Positions 23,247 through 30,064 of a stretch of DNA of 64,000 bases are shown one piece after another. Origin of the DNA: Gluconacetobacter entanii (GTDB taxonomy: Bacteria > Pseudomonadota > Alphaproteobacteria > Acetobacterales > Acetobacteraceae); contig NZ_NKUF01000006.1 of the NCBI RefSeq assembly GCF_003206495.1, positions 46,838 through 110,837 of the forward strand, read 5' to 3'. The notes under the pieces are model-generated. The model saw only the letters and a program-made list of their open reading frames with translations. It searched no databases and was not told the origin of the DNA. A program made the translations under genes and the position numbers. Position 1 is the first letter of the stretch; each line of letters opens with the position of its first letter.

Positions 23247-24371
23247 ATGGACATCAGAAACACCATCCAGAAACTTGTTGATGCCTGCAAAGACCATGAA
23301 AAGAACAGCCGGATCACAAAAGGGGTCAGCCGGTACCTGAGCCGCGCCTGTGAACATAAGATACAGGCGATGCTGCGGCTGGTGGACCCGCAGTCCCGGC
23401 CGAACATGACGGTACTGAATGAAAGACTGCGGGATATCGACCTGATATCCCTCAATATAAAGGCGAACGGATACAGGCTGGCCCGCCTTCTGGCCGAAAC
23501 GCTGCCCCCCGCCACCCATGACGGGCCGCAGGACATCCAGCCCGGATCGAAGCTGTGCACGCAGGAAGATATCGCCAGCGACTGGTCCAGATACTGGTCC
23601 AGCGAACTGAAGCTGCCGGTCGTGTTCCATCGGAAACTCTGGGAATATACCTATCTCCTGCAGGCGCTGCATGCTTCCGGCAACATCGCCCCCGGCCGGG
23701 TCGGGCTGGGTTTTGGCTGCGGGCTGGAACCCATCGCAAGCTACCTTGCCTCAAGGGAGGTGAAGGCGACCATCACGGACCTGCCCCCCGAACACCAGCG
23801 TGTCGCAGGCTGGGCCAGCAGCAACGAATATGTCGAGACGCTGGAAAAGGCGCATGTCGCGGACCTGGTGGACCGCGAACAGTTCATCCGCATGGTCAGC
23901 CACCGGCATGTGGACATGAATGCAATACCCGATGACCTGTCAGGGTTTGATTTCTGCTGGTCCGTCTGCGCGCTGGAGCATCTTGGCTCCATCCAGCAGG
24001 GGCTGGATTTCATCGAGGCCTCGCTGCGCACATTGCTGCCGGGCGGCACGGCGGTGCATACGACGGAGTTCAACATCAATCCCGAAGGCCCGACGATCGA
24101 CAACTGGATGACGGTACTGTTCCAGAGGAAACATATCGAAGGGCTGGTGCAGAAACTCGAAAGCCAGGGCCACACGGTCGCCCCCCTCGATTTCAGTGCA
24201 GGCAGCCAGCCAATGGACCAGTTCATCGACATCCCGCCATGGAATGACGACCTGCTTGGCCCGGTGATGGGGCAACTGGACATGCGCCGCAACGCCAACC
24301 ACCTGAAACTGTCGGTCGATGGCTTTGTCGTGACATGTTTCGCAATCACCATCACCAAGGGCGGTGGCTGA
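23247..24371 (+). CDS. Orphan class I SAM-dependent methyltransferase
   Basis: 374-residue soluble protein. Residues ~140-270 form a class I methyltransferase fold: motif I GLGFGCGLEPIASYLASREV, an acidic residue in ITDLPPEHQ for SAM ribose, FDFCWSVCALEHLGSIQQGL (motif IV region) and LLPGGTAVHTTEFNI. The N-terminal ~130 residues (helical, with DIASDWSRYWSSELKLPV) are not recognised. Such enzymes occur in polysaccharide and natural-product clusters, but no such cluster is visible here. It is the last host gene before the prophage and may be host cargo flanking the insertion site. The substrate is unknown. Confidence 0.7.
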   Translation: MDIRNTIQKLVDACKDHEKNSRITKGVSRYLSRACEHKIQAMLRLVDPQSRPNMTVLNERLRDIDLISLNIKANGYRLARLLAETLPPATHDGPQDIQPGSKLCTQEDIASDWSRYWSSELKLPVVFHRKLWEYTYLLQALHASGNIAPGRVGLGFGCGLEPIASYLASREVKATITDLPPEHQRVAGWASSNEYVETLEKAHVADLVDREQFIRMVSHRHVDMNAIPDDLSGFDFCWSVCALEHLGSIQQGLDFIEASLRTLLPGGTAVHTTEFNINPEGPTIDNWMTVLFQRKHIEGLVQKLESQGHTVAPLDFSAGSQPMDQFIDIPPWNDDLLGPVMGQLDMRRNANHLKLSVDGFVVTCFAITITKGGG

Positions 24372-24845
24372 CGTCGCAACATCATGTGGCGGCATGGATG
24401 ACTGCATATGCCGTCACACGTTATTCAGCGCGATGAAGAATAGAGAAGTTTTCAGGCGCTGAATTCTTGGTTCTTTTGCCACCAGAATCGATGCGCGACC
24501 TGCCCCGGTCGTCAACCATCGGGCATGGGCGAAAGGTGCAAACCGCCCGAATCCGGTATTTTGTGCAGGTTTTATCGGAGCCTGGCATGCAGGATGGCGG
24601 CATCCGTCAGCATCATTCCCAAGCAGTCTTGCCATGGGACGTTTCCACGCGCCTTCACATGCCAGAAGCCATGCGCCGGAAACGATAGATTTCTTGGATT
24701 TCTGTCAGTCACCGTTCTTCCCTGTCATGGAAGGATTGGAGGCGGGCGTCTATCAATCTTTTAATATAAAAGACTGTTTTTAAAAGTTTTTTATAAAGTT
24801 TTTAAAAACGATACCCCCGGAGATACCCCCAGATATTTTTGATTG
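24372..24845. other. Gene-free stretch at the host/prophage junction
   Basis: About 470 bases with no convincing gene. The last 80 bases (24765-24845) become very AT-rich, with several T and A runs, in contrast to the GC-rich host sequence on the left. I looked for a tRNA that could act as an attachment site and found none. Short open frames on both strands lack ribosome sites and recognisable character. The left attachment site of the prophage is likely in or next to this stretch. Confidence 0.5.
24810..24830. repeat. Direct repeat GATACCCCC x2, candidate recombinase arm sites
   Basis: Two perfect copies of GATACCCCC at 24810-24818 and 24822-24830, 12 bases apart from start to start, directly beside the AT-rich tract and 16 bases from the end of the excisionase-like gene. 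Short direct repeats of this kind next to an att site often bind the integrase or excisionase; that role is an inference. Confidence 0.45.
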
Positions 24846-25064
24846 TCAGGCTGCTATATTCAACTCACGGCGTAGGTCGATCCACTGCTGCACTTCGGTT
24901 TCATTCCATCTGACACAGTTAGGACCCAAGCGGATCGGCAAGGGGAACCCCGAGTCCTCGATCCGGCGGTAAAGGGTCCGGATCGTGACCCGCAAGCGCG
25001 ATGCGACCTCTTTTGCTGTCAGCAGCTGATCCAAGTTTGGTCCTCCTATCGATTCTTCAGCCAT
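24846..25064 (-). CDS. Excisionase-like / AlpA-type helix-turn-helix protein
   Basis: 72-residue DNA-binding protein with a MerR/excisionase-type winged helix: LLTAKEVASRLRVTIRTLYR, then RLGPNCVRWNETEVQQWI. Such proteins direct excision of prophages or activate integrase genes. It is the outermost phage gene on the left, where excisionase is expected, but no integrase gene follows. The ATG at 25062-25064 is preferred over an upstream GTG at 25100. It ends a leftward operon beginning at 28831. Confidence 0.75.
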   Translation of the reverse strand: MAEESIGGPNLDQLLTAKEVASRLRVTIRTLYRRIEDSGFPLPIRLGPNCVRWNETEVQQWIDLRRELNIAA

Positions 25065-25069
25065 TTGCC

Positions 25070-25291
25070 TCACTCCCCCTGCCCTTCCTGTTTCACCCAA
25101 GCGACTGATCCGCGCGCCAGCCCGACCCTGCGCCCGTCACGCACCACAGCGCTGCCCCGGAATGCGATCCGGCATGGACCGCCGTCCTCTTTCACGAGGC
25201 CGATGAACTGGCCATTTCCGGTGCCGTGGATCTCGACGTCGTAGACCTCACGACCGAACTGCAGGTCGCGAAATAGAGTCGATTCAGCCAT
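25070..25291 (-). CDS. Hypothetical phage protein, 73 aa
   Basis: I do not recognise it. It is a small basic protein with a beta-rich look (VYDVEIHGTGNGQFIGLV, CRIAFRGSAVVRDGRRVGLA). The ATG overlaps the end of the upstream gene by eight bases, supporting real translation. Part of the leftward prophage operon. Confidence 0.55.
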   Translation of the reverse strand: MAESTLFRDLQFGREVYDVEIHGTGNGQFIGLVKEDGGPCRIAFRGSAVVRDGRRVGLARGSVAWVKQEGQGE

Positions 25292-25787
25292 TGCCGTTCT
25301 CCGCGTTCATGGCAGCATCAATAGCGGCGCGCGCTGTAGGATGACCGCTTGATCGACACACCTGATCCGTGGCCACAAGAAATCCGTCGTCGAACTTACG
25401 CAACTCAGGGAAACGCCGACTTTCCAGCCAATCCAACCGTGCGGTATCATGCGCCGCGCAGTAGCCATCGTGGGCATCAATCGCAGAACGTACGATGCCG
25501 GTCAGTTCCTTGGTCGTAACCTGCATCATTTCCGGATCCCCATCCGGTGATGTGCGGTCAGGTAATTCGGCAACAGCCCTCACGACATCGAATGGCACGG
25601 TATAAAGAGCCACGCGTTCCAATTTGCGCCCGCACTGGATGGGAGTGCCCGCTACGCGCACCAGCGTCTTAGCGAACCGACGCACATCCGGGTCGTGCAG
25701 GTTCCATTCCGCGCGGAACCGCTCCACCTGTTCGTCGGTCAGATGCGTAGGGATGATGTAATGATTAGGTTTCTCCGTCATTTTCAC
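25284..25787 (-). CDS. Hypothetical phage protein, 167 aa
   Basis: Unrecognised soluble protein. The start is a GTG with a GTGA overlap onto the preceding stop; an ATG two codons later is an alternative. The middle has YTVPFDVVRAVAELPDRTSP and the C-terminus HPTARAAIDAAMNAENGNG. No membrane segments or catalytic motifs are visible. Coupled to its neighbours in the leftward operon. Confidence 0.6.
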   Translation of the reverse strand: MKMTEKPNHYIIPTHLTDEQVERFRAEWNLHDPDVRRFAKTLVRVAGTPIQCGRKLERVALYTVPFDVVRAVAELPDRTSPDGDPEMMQVTTKELTGIVRSAIDAHDGYCAAHDTARLDWLESRRFPELRKFDDGFLVATDQVCRSSGHPTARAAIDAAMNAENGNG

Positions 25788-26326
25788 GCCGCTTTCGTCA
25801 ATATGCCGGCAGGACGATTACCTTGGACCGCTTCCCGCAACTGCTGCCGCATCATCCCTATCGGGCCGTTTATTTCCGTGATCTCTGCGCCAGCCGCGAT
25901 GTATCCGGCGCTCTGAAACTCCCGCACGTACCACCGCATCACCGTCAGGTAGGTCCGGCCGCCGCATAGGATCACGCGTCCGAACTGGCGGTCCTGTGCC
26001 AGCGTCGCCATCTCGCAGATTGCGCGGTTACCGAAGGAAGTCGGGCATGCCCCGGCCGGTGCCTTGGGCCAGAGTGCATGCACGCCCTGCGCCACCAGTT
26101 CGTCCGCAATGCGGGGTGTCAGGATCTTGTTGTAGGGCAACATCATTGTGGTCGCGGCGATAAAGCCGTGATGGGCGGACACAACAGCCACAGACACGTC
26201 AGGCCCGCAGTCGCAGGTTTTCAGCGTCTGCCACAGCGGCCCTGTGTAGCGGTCACGCGCCGGCATCCACCTTTCGCCGGGGTCCTTGGTGGCCGAGCAG
26301 CCCATGACCAGCAGGGTCAGGCTCAT
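25784..26326 (-). CDS. DUF6884-like protein
   Basis: 180 residues from the ATG at 26324-26326, which overlaps the upstream stop by four bases. The sequence follows the DUF6884 pattern: an N-terminal LLVMGCSATKDPG (Cys-Ser-x-x-Lys loop), ARDRYTGPLWQTL, then VAVVSAHHGFI with a PYNKIL segment. The C-terminal half contains VILCGGRTYLTVMRWYV. These features suggest a nucleotide- or nucleoside-binding fold; the function of the family is not established, and family membership here is by eye. It is the most recognisable member of the otherwise unknown leftward operon. Confidence 0.6.
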   Translation of the reverse strand: MSLTLLVMGCSATKDPGERWMPARDRYTGPLWQTLKTCDCGPDVSVAVVSAHHGFIAATTMMLPYNKILTPRIADELVAQGVHALWPKAPAGACPTSFGNRAICEMATLAQDRQFGRVILCGGRTYLTVMRWYVREFQSAGYIAAGAEITEINGPIGMMRQQLREAVQGNRPAGILTKAA

Positions 26327-27222
26327 GCCGCGCACTCCCCGGCATCCACTAGGCCGGCCTCGATGATCTTGCGGCAGGCGAACTGGACGGCCCCGATCTG
26401 TCGGCGCTGCGAATAGGTGTAGTCGTAGGTTGCCTCCACGCTACCCTCGTACAGGCAGGTCAGATCGGCGCTGCCGAGGTCAGTGAGACGTCGCTCCAGT
26501 TCATCCTTGATTTCCCAACGGCCCATATGCGTGGTGACCATGGACGGCGGGTCATATTGCGGCAGCCCGCTCCAGTCGCGACCGAACGTATTCCGCCACA
26601 GACTCAGCCAGCGCTCCCAGCACGGCTCGTAACTGTAGAACCGGCCGACATCAGGTTTGTCGAACCACATGGACATGACCGCGTCTTCGGGAACCTGCAG
26701 GACAAACCTGCGCGGATCCGTCTCCTCCAGACCGATGCGGCAATCGTCCCGCGTGCCTGCCACGACCGCGCGGCGGTAGTCCTGACAGGCGTGGCGATAG
26801 CCGTCACGCAGTTTCGTGCAGATGACCTCGTACTGTTTGCGGCCGTCTTCTTTTTCGACCAGGACGTGGCGCCGTCTCTCGGTGCCGTTCAGTTCCTCGA
26901 TGACGGGCGCGTTCGCCCAGGCGATGATGTCCTCCAGCGTGCGCGCCTCGTCATAGGACCGGCGTTCCCCTGTTTTTTCCATCAGGTATTCGAACTCGGC
27001 GTCGACCGCCCATGTGATGGCACCCGCGAACGTCGCGCATGCGGGAAAACAGGTCAGCGTGATATCGCCGAAATCACCGGACAGGATCAGTTTCCCGCGT
27101 ATCCACGTCAGGTTGAACCAGTAGGACGATCCGCCGCTCGGTTTCCGGAAATGGAATGTCCGGGCCTCGGCTTCCGTCATCAGGTGATCGGCGATTTCAG
27201 GTGGTGTCTGCAGGCGGGTCAT
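26323..27222 (-). CDS. Hypothetical phage protein, 299 aa
   Basis: Largest gene of the leftward operon; not recognised. The N-terminus has FHFRKPSGGSSYWFNLTWIR and LILSGDFGDITLTCFPACAT, a beta-rich segment resembling proteins that report on substrate or nucleic acid, but I cannot assign a fold. Several Trp/Tyr-rich stretches occur around residues 180-230 (MWFDKPDVGRFYSYEPCWER). No membrane spans. ATG at 27220-27222 overlaps the preceding gene by four bases. Confidence 0.6.
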   Translation of the reverse strand: MTRLQTPPEIADHLMTEAEARTFHFRKPSGGSSYWFNLTWIRGKLILSGDFGDITLTCFPACATFAGAITWAVDAEFEYLMEKTGERRSYDEARTLEDIIAWANAPVIEELNGTERRRHVLVEKEDGRKQYEVICTKLRDGYRHACQDYRRAVVAGTRDDCRIGLEETDPRRFVLQVPEDAVMSMWFDKPDVGRFYSYEPCWERWLSLWRNTFGRDWSGLPQYDPPSMVTTHMGRWEIKDELERRLTDLGSADLTCLYEGSVEATYDYTYSQRRQIGAVQFACRKIIEAGLVDAGECAA

Positions 27223-27635
27223 ACCGGCTCCCCCATCATGTCTTGTAACAGCATGCGCGTATCAGTCCGATCGATCTGATCGGTGGTGGCGAATGTCAGC
27301 AGCGGCCAGCGTTCGTTCATGGCAATGGCATCAGGCAGCGACATCAACACCAGGCGGTAACGACGCCCGTATCCGCCCTGATACCGGGTTACGGTCCCGT
27401 CACGGCACAGCATGTCGGAACCGGTCGGGTGCCGGATCACGTCAACCACCACGCCGGTCCAGATAGGCGTGGCATACGCATAGGTTTCGTCCATCGGGAT
27501 ATCACTGACCAGCCGACGCCAGTGCGCGGGGCGCGGCGGCAGCAGCTGACGCACGTGGTCCGGCACCACTGCGGGCGGGACCGGGCGCAGCGACGCGATA
27601 TATTCGACCAGGTCGAGTTGCTGTGCCGTGATCAT
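27219..27635 (-). CDS. Hypothetical phage protein, 138 aa
   Basis: Unrecognised. The ATG at 27633-27635 forms an ATGA overlap with the small membrane protein gene upstream and is preferred to an earlier in-frame GTG. The protein has a Pro-rich N-terminal third (RPVPPAVVPDHVRQLLPPRP) and a likely beta-rich middle. Member of the leftward operon. Confidence 0.55.
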   Translation of the reverse strand: MITAQQLDLVEYIASLRPVPPAVVPDHVRQLLPPRPAHWRRLVSDIPMDETYAYATPIWTGVVVDVIRHPTGSDMLCRDGTVTRYQGGYGRRYRLVLMSLPDAIAMNERWPLLTFATTDQIDRTDTRMLLQDMMGEPV

Positions 27636-27769
27636 GGCAGGCACCCCACGAACAGCAGCACCAGCCCGCCCCAGATCAGGGAAAACAACAGGGCGTAGGC
27701 TGCGACCTCTTCAGCCGTTGGCAGGCGGTCGCGCAGGCGTTCGACCTGCCGGTCGGACAGCGGAGTCAT
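27632..27769 (-). CDS. Small membrane protein, 45 aa
   Basis: A short gene starting at the ATG at 27767-27769 with a strong AGGAGG site 7-8 bases upstream. The product begins MTPLSDRQVERLRDRLPTAE, continues into one hydrophobic span (ALLFSLIWGGLVLLFVGCL) and ends after a further proline. It overlaps both neighbours by four bases (ATGA), which supports real translation. A single-span inner-membrane peptide of unknown role. Confidence 0.6.
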   Translation of the reverse strand: MTPLSDRQVERLRDRLPTAEEVAAYALLFSLIWGGLVLLFVGCLP

Positions 27770-28068
27770 TGCGTGGCCTCCTGCTTCGGATGCCTGATGG
27801 CGATGATATACGGGGACAGGTGCGGACTGATGTCCGCAGTCATGTCGATCCCAAGATCGGTCAGTTCGACCACGATTTCTGCAGCCTGCCTGCCCAGAAT
27901 GGGCAGGACATCAGACCCGCGCAATGCAGCGATGACGCCACCGGAACTGAAGTGCGTCCAAAGAGGAAAACGGCAATGAGGAAACTCGGCCGCCTCTTCG
28001 AACGCCTTCATGGCGCATTTTAACATGTCACGCAGGGACTGAACCTTTTCCAGATCATCAAGCTTCAT
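27766..28068 (-). CDS. Hypothetical phage protein, 100 aa
   Basis: Not recognised. N-terminal helix LDDLEKVQSLRDMLKCAMKA, then a mixed alpha/beta region ending IIAIRHPKQEATQ. ATG at 28066-28068 overlaps the upstream stop by four bases. Part of the leftward operon. Confidence 0.55.
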   Translation of the reverse strand: MKLDDLEKVQSLRDMLKCAMKAFEEAAEFPHCRFPLWTHFSSGGVIAALRGSDVLPILGRQAAEIVVELTDLGIDMTADISPHLSPYIIAIRHPKQEATQ

Positions 28069-28352
28069 GACCGCACCTTCCCCTCATTGCGGCGCGCCCA
28101 GTTCTGGGCCTCGATCTCCGGGCCTTCCGCATGGAATGCGCCCATGATCAGGTCCTCCAGATCCCGCAGGCGGGCGTCGGCCTGGCGGGCGTGGGAGCGC
28201 GCGGTACTGCGTGCCCCTGCCGCGCGGTAGTCCTTGACCGTCAGGAAATACATGCGGAACTGGGAGTGCAGGTTGATCGTGGCGGCTTGGCCAGCCTGTG
28301 GCAGTCGGGCGATCAGGTCGCCGGCGGGCACGGGCGTGAAATCGTGGGTCAT
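28065..28352 (-). CDS. Hypothetical phage protein, 95 aa
   Basis: Not recognised. Contains FRMYFLTVKDYRAAGARST and a following helical region (ARLRDLEDLIMGAFHAEGPE). ATG at 28350-28352 overlaps the upstream stop by four bases. Confidence 0.55.
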   Translation of the reverse strand: MTHDFTPVPAGDLIARLPQAGQAATINLHSQFRMYFLTVKDYRAAGARSTARSHARQADARLRDLEDLIMGAFHAEGPEIEAQNWARRNEGKVRS

Positions 28353-28831
28353 GCCGCACCTCCCATACGCACGCCCTGTGCGGAACGGCGCAGCCGCGCC
28401 TGTTCCGGCGTTTCGCCGGGGCGAGGGCGGCCCCCGAGCGTTTTAATCGGGGAACGGGAATCGCCCTCCCTCGCAACTTCAGCGGCAAGTACCAAGGCCT
28501 GAAGATTGGTCCATTTCTGGTGGGCATCGATCATGGCCGATGGCGTTACGTTATCGGCCATCAGGCCCCTCGACAGCAGGCGCATCATCTGGAGCGCGGC
28601 CGTTTGCCGCATGTTGACCAGATGTGGCACCGGACATGACGGTGCGACCTTTCCTGCCTCGGCAATGAATACGAGAGCCCGGGCCTCGATATCTTCGGAA
28701 AAATCTACTCCCTCTTCGAAAGCCGCGCGCCAGCGCATGGTCCAGGTGATGAGTGACTGGCGCGGCGGATCGAGGCGCGAAAGCGCGGGGGTATCGGTTG
28801 GTGACGGAGTCACATTGGAATCGGCAGACAC
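28349..28831 (-). CDS. First gene of leftward operon; helical protein with GGRPRPGETPEQAR tail
   Basis: 160 residues from a GTG at 28829-28831 with a GGAGG site about 8 bases upstream. It is helical (SLITWTMRWRAAFEEGVDFSE, ALQMMRLLSRGLMADNVTPSA) and ends with GGRPRPGETPEQARLRR. Nearly the same basic segment occurs inside the replication gene at 32296-33504 (GGRPRKGETPEQARIRR), which suggests a shared nucleic-acid or protein contact. Two repressor operators lie 36-90 bases upstream, so this gene and those behind it are probably silent in the lysogen. Function unknown. Confidence 0.6.
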   Translation of the reverse strand: MSADSNVTPSPTDTPALSRLDPPRQSLITWTMRWRAAFEEGVDFSEDIEARALVFIAEAGKVAPSCPVPHLVNMRQTAALQMMRLLSRGLMADNVTPSAMIDAHQKWTNLQALVLAAEVAREGDSRSPIKTLGGRPRPGETPEQARLRRSAQGVRMGGAA

Positions 28832-28866
28832 GAAAAAACCTCCATCGCGGGTGGCGATGAAGGAAC

Positions 28867-28881
28867 GTTAGCGCTGCTAAT
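28867..28881. promoter_or_regulatory. Repressor operator O1 (left)
   Basis: GTTAGCGCTGCTAAT, a 15-base palindrome with one imperfect end position, matching the two other sites around the repressor gene. It lies just upstream of the first leftward gene. Confidence 0.75.
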
Positions 28882-28901
28882 GAAACCGTGGCAAGAAAAA
28901 A

Positions 28902-28916
28902 GTTAGCGCCGCTAAC
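28902..28916. promoter_or_regulatory. Repressor operator O2 (left)
   Basis: GTTAGCGCCGCTAAC, perfect 6-base arms (GTTAGC/GCTAAC) around a 3-base centre. It begins 35 bases from O1 and sits between the repressor stop and the leftward operon. Confidence 0.78.
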
Positions 28917-28923
28917 TATGGGC

Positions 28924-29304
28924 CTATTTTTTCTGTAACGACGCCGCCATCCCTTTTAGGGCAGCAAGCAAAATAGCGTGCTGGTCCATAGGCACTTCGC
29001 GTAGCAAGGTAAGGAGTTCAAGTTCATTTTTTGTTTGTGCACGGGCGAGTTCATCGGGCTCATTTCCTGTCAGCAACCACGTAGTGGTCGTACCTAAAGC
29101 CATTGCAAGAGCCTCAAATCTCTTGGGTTTTGCTGTTGCCCGCCCAGTCTCGTATTGGGTTACGGCATTGCCTGTTACACCAATCATGCCCCCAAGTTCT
29201 TCAGCCGTGAACCCCAAAAGTTCCCTTTTCGTTCGTATTCGTGTCCCAATAGCTAGAGCGCGAGGGTCCGGCTGCCTAGGTTTGGATTTGGGTTTTTCAT
29301 TCAT
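28924..29304 (-). CDS. Phage repressor (XRE/cI-like helix-turn-helix)
   Basis: 126-residue repressor. The HTH lies near residues 20-75: IGTRIRTKRELLGFTAEELG, MIGVTGNAVTQYETGRATAK, FEALAMALGTTTTWLLTGN. No peptidase (LexA-like) domain follows, so induction by RecA-stimulated cleavage is not expected. The ATG at 29302-29304 is used; a TTG two codons earlier is possible. Matching palindromes on both sides (28867-28916 and 29362-29376) mark it as the lysogeny switch: it should shut both the leftward operon and the rightward cro-like transcript. Confidence 0.85.
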   Translation of the reverse strand: MNEKPKSKPRQPDPRALAIGTRIRTKRELLGFTAEELGGMIGVTGNAVTQYETGRATAKPKRFEALAMALGTTTTWLLTGNEPDELARAQTKNELELLTLLREVPMDQHAILLAALKGMAASLQKK

Positions 29305-29325
29305 GCTCAACGCTTAACCAGCCAT

Positions 29326-29340
29326 CTTAGCGCTGCATCC
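29326..29340. promoter_or_regulatory. Degenerate operator-like site
   Basis: CTTAGCGCTGCATCC matches 11 of 15 positions of the operator consensus; the left arm is good and the right arm poor. It lies 22 bases upstream of the repressor start, where autoregulation would occur. Confidence 0.4.
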
Positions 29341-29361
29341 TTAATTTGCTTGCGCCGTATC

Positions 29362-29376
29362 GTTAGCATTGCTAAC
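29362..29376. promoter_or_regulatory. Repressor operator O3 (right)
   Basis: GTTAGCATTGCTAAC, perfect 6-base arms with a 3-base centre, ending ten bases before the cro-like ATG. A repressor bound here would block rightward transcription. Confidence 0.78.
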
Positions 29377-29385
29377 CATTCACTC

Positions 29386-29604
29386 ATGCGAGACCGTATC
29401 CTCGAAGAAATTTTTCAGCGTAGGGGCGCTGTCACCAAAATTGCTGCCGCATGCGGCATCAGTACCGCTGCTGTCTCAAAGTGGCGGCGCGTGCCCAAGC
29501 GTCGTGTGCAAATTGTTTCGAGTTTGGTCGGTAGGCCGCCCGCTGATCTACGTCCGGATATGTTCGGATCAACGCCAGAGACCGAACGGCAGGGGGCGGC
29601 ATGA
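29386..29604 (+). CDS. Cro/YdaS-like helix-turn-helix protein
   Basis: 72-residue protein from the ATG at 29386, the first rightward gene. YdaS/Cro-type HTH: ILEEIFQRRGAVTKIAAACG, ISTAAVSKWRRVPKRRVQIV, and the following SLVGRPPADLRPDMFG typical of YdaS-like proteins. It diverges from the repressor gene with operator O3 in between, so it is the expected antirepressor/Cro partner. A TTG at 29350 in frame would include the operator and is rejected. Confidence 0.8.
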   Translation: MRDRILEEIFQRRGAVTKIAAACGISTAAVSKWRRVPKRRVQIVSSLVGRPPADLRPDMFGSTPETERQGAA

Positions 29605-29661
29605 ACGTCACAGTCATTCAAGGCCAGACCGGCCATATCGGCTGGTCCGGCCCTGCCAAAA

Positions 29662-29922
29662 TCAGAGAGTGCGTTTCAGCACATCGATCAGCCACTGACT
29701 CATCTCGTTTGGCGAAAGGTCAGGGAATGCCTTATTGGGGGAATTTACCTGCACCTGCACGTTCACGAACCCCAGCGACTCCCCCTCCTTATCGCCATCG
29801 GGCGTCACGAGAAGGTTCATTTCCAAACGCTGCGGGGAAATCTGCTGGGAAGAATACTGCGGCTCGCTCCTGGTCAATGTTACTGCGTGCTGCACATTCA
29901 AATTTACAAGAATTGAAGCCAT
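29662..29922 (-). CDS. Hypothetical protein, 86 aa, antisense to the rightward transcript
   Basis: Read on the minus strand, the protein has balanced composition (MASILVNLNVQHAVTLTRSE, then NLLVTPDGDKEGESLGFVNV) and ends in DVLKRTL. The competing plus-strand frame here is Arg/Pro/Ser-rich and looks like a shadow. A GGAG lies about 14 bases before the ATG. Function unknown; the leftward orientation inside a rightward early region suggests a gene expressed in the lysogen. Confidence 0.6.
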   Translation of the reverse strand: MASILVNLNVQHAVTLTRSEPQYSSQQISPQRLEMNLLVTPDGDKEGESLGFVNVQVQVNSPNKAFPDLSPNEMSQWLIDVLKRTL

Positions 29923-29971
29923 TTGGCCTGTTCTCCATGGTGGTTGTGATGGTCGTCATGGGGTTCCACGC

Positions 29972-29997
29972 GGGCCGGTCGGTTGCACGACCGGCCC
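29972..29997. repeat. Hairpin repeat, copy 1
   Basis: Perfect 10-base stem GGGCCGGTCG / CGACCGGCCC with a 6-base loop, followed by GTAACGGG. It has no T tract. A close relative lies at 30667-30692 and a shorter one at 61577-61598. It also falls inside a possible 38-codon frame (29937-30053). Confidence 0.65.
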
Positions 29998-30064
29998 GTA
30001 ACGGGATTATGGCAGCATCGGCTCCCCAGCGCGAACAGCGGGGGGCGGCCTGAAGATGCCCACA

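Noticed and set aside
24414..24688. Short frames in the junction region
   Set aside because: No ribosome sites or recognisable domains; both strands are open by chance.
24372..24845. tRNA gene as prophage attachment site
   Set aside because: No cloverleaf or tRNA 3' end could be found in this stretch.
29601..30053. 150-codon plus-strand frame after the cro-like gene
   Set aside because: Composition is Arg/Pro/Ser-rich across the span of the better minus-strand gene at 29662-29922; only its end (29937-30053) is kept as a possible mini-ORF.
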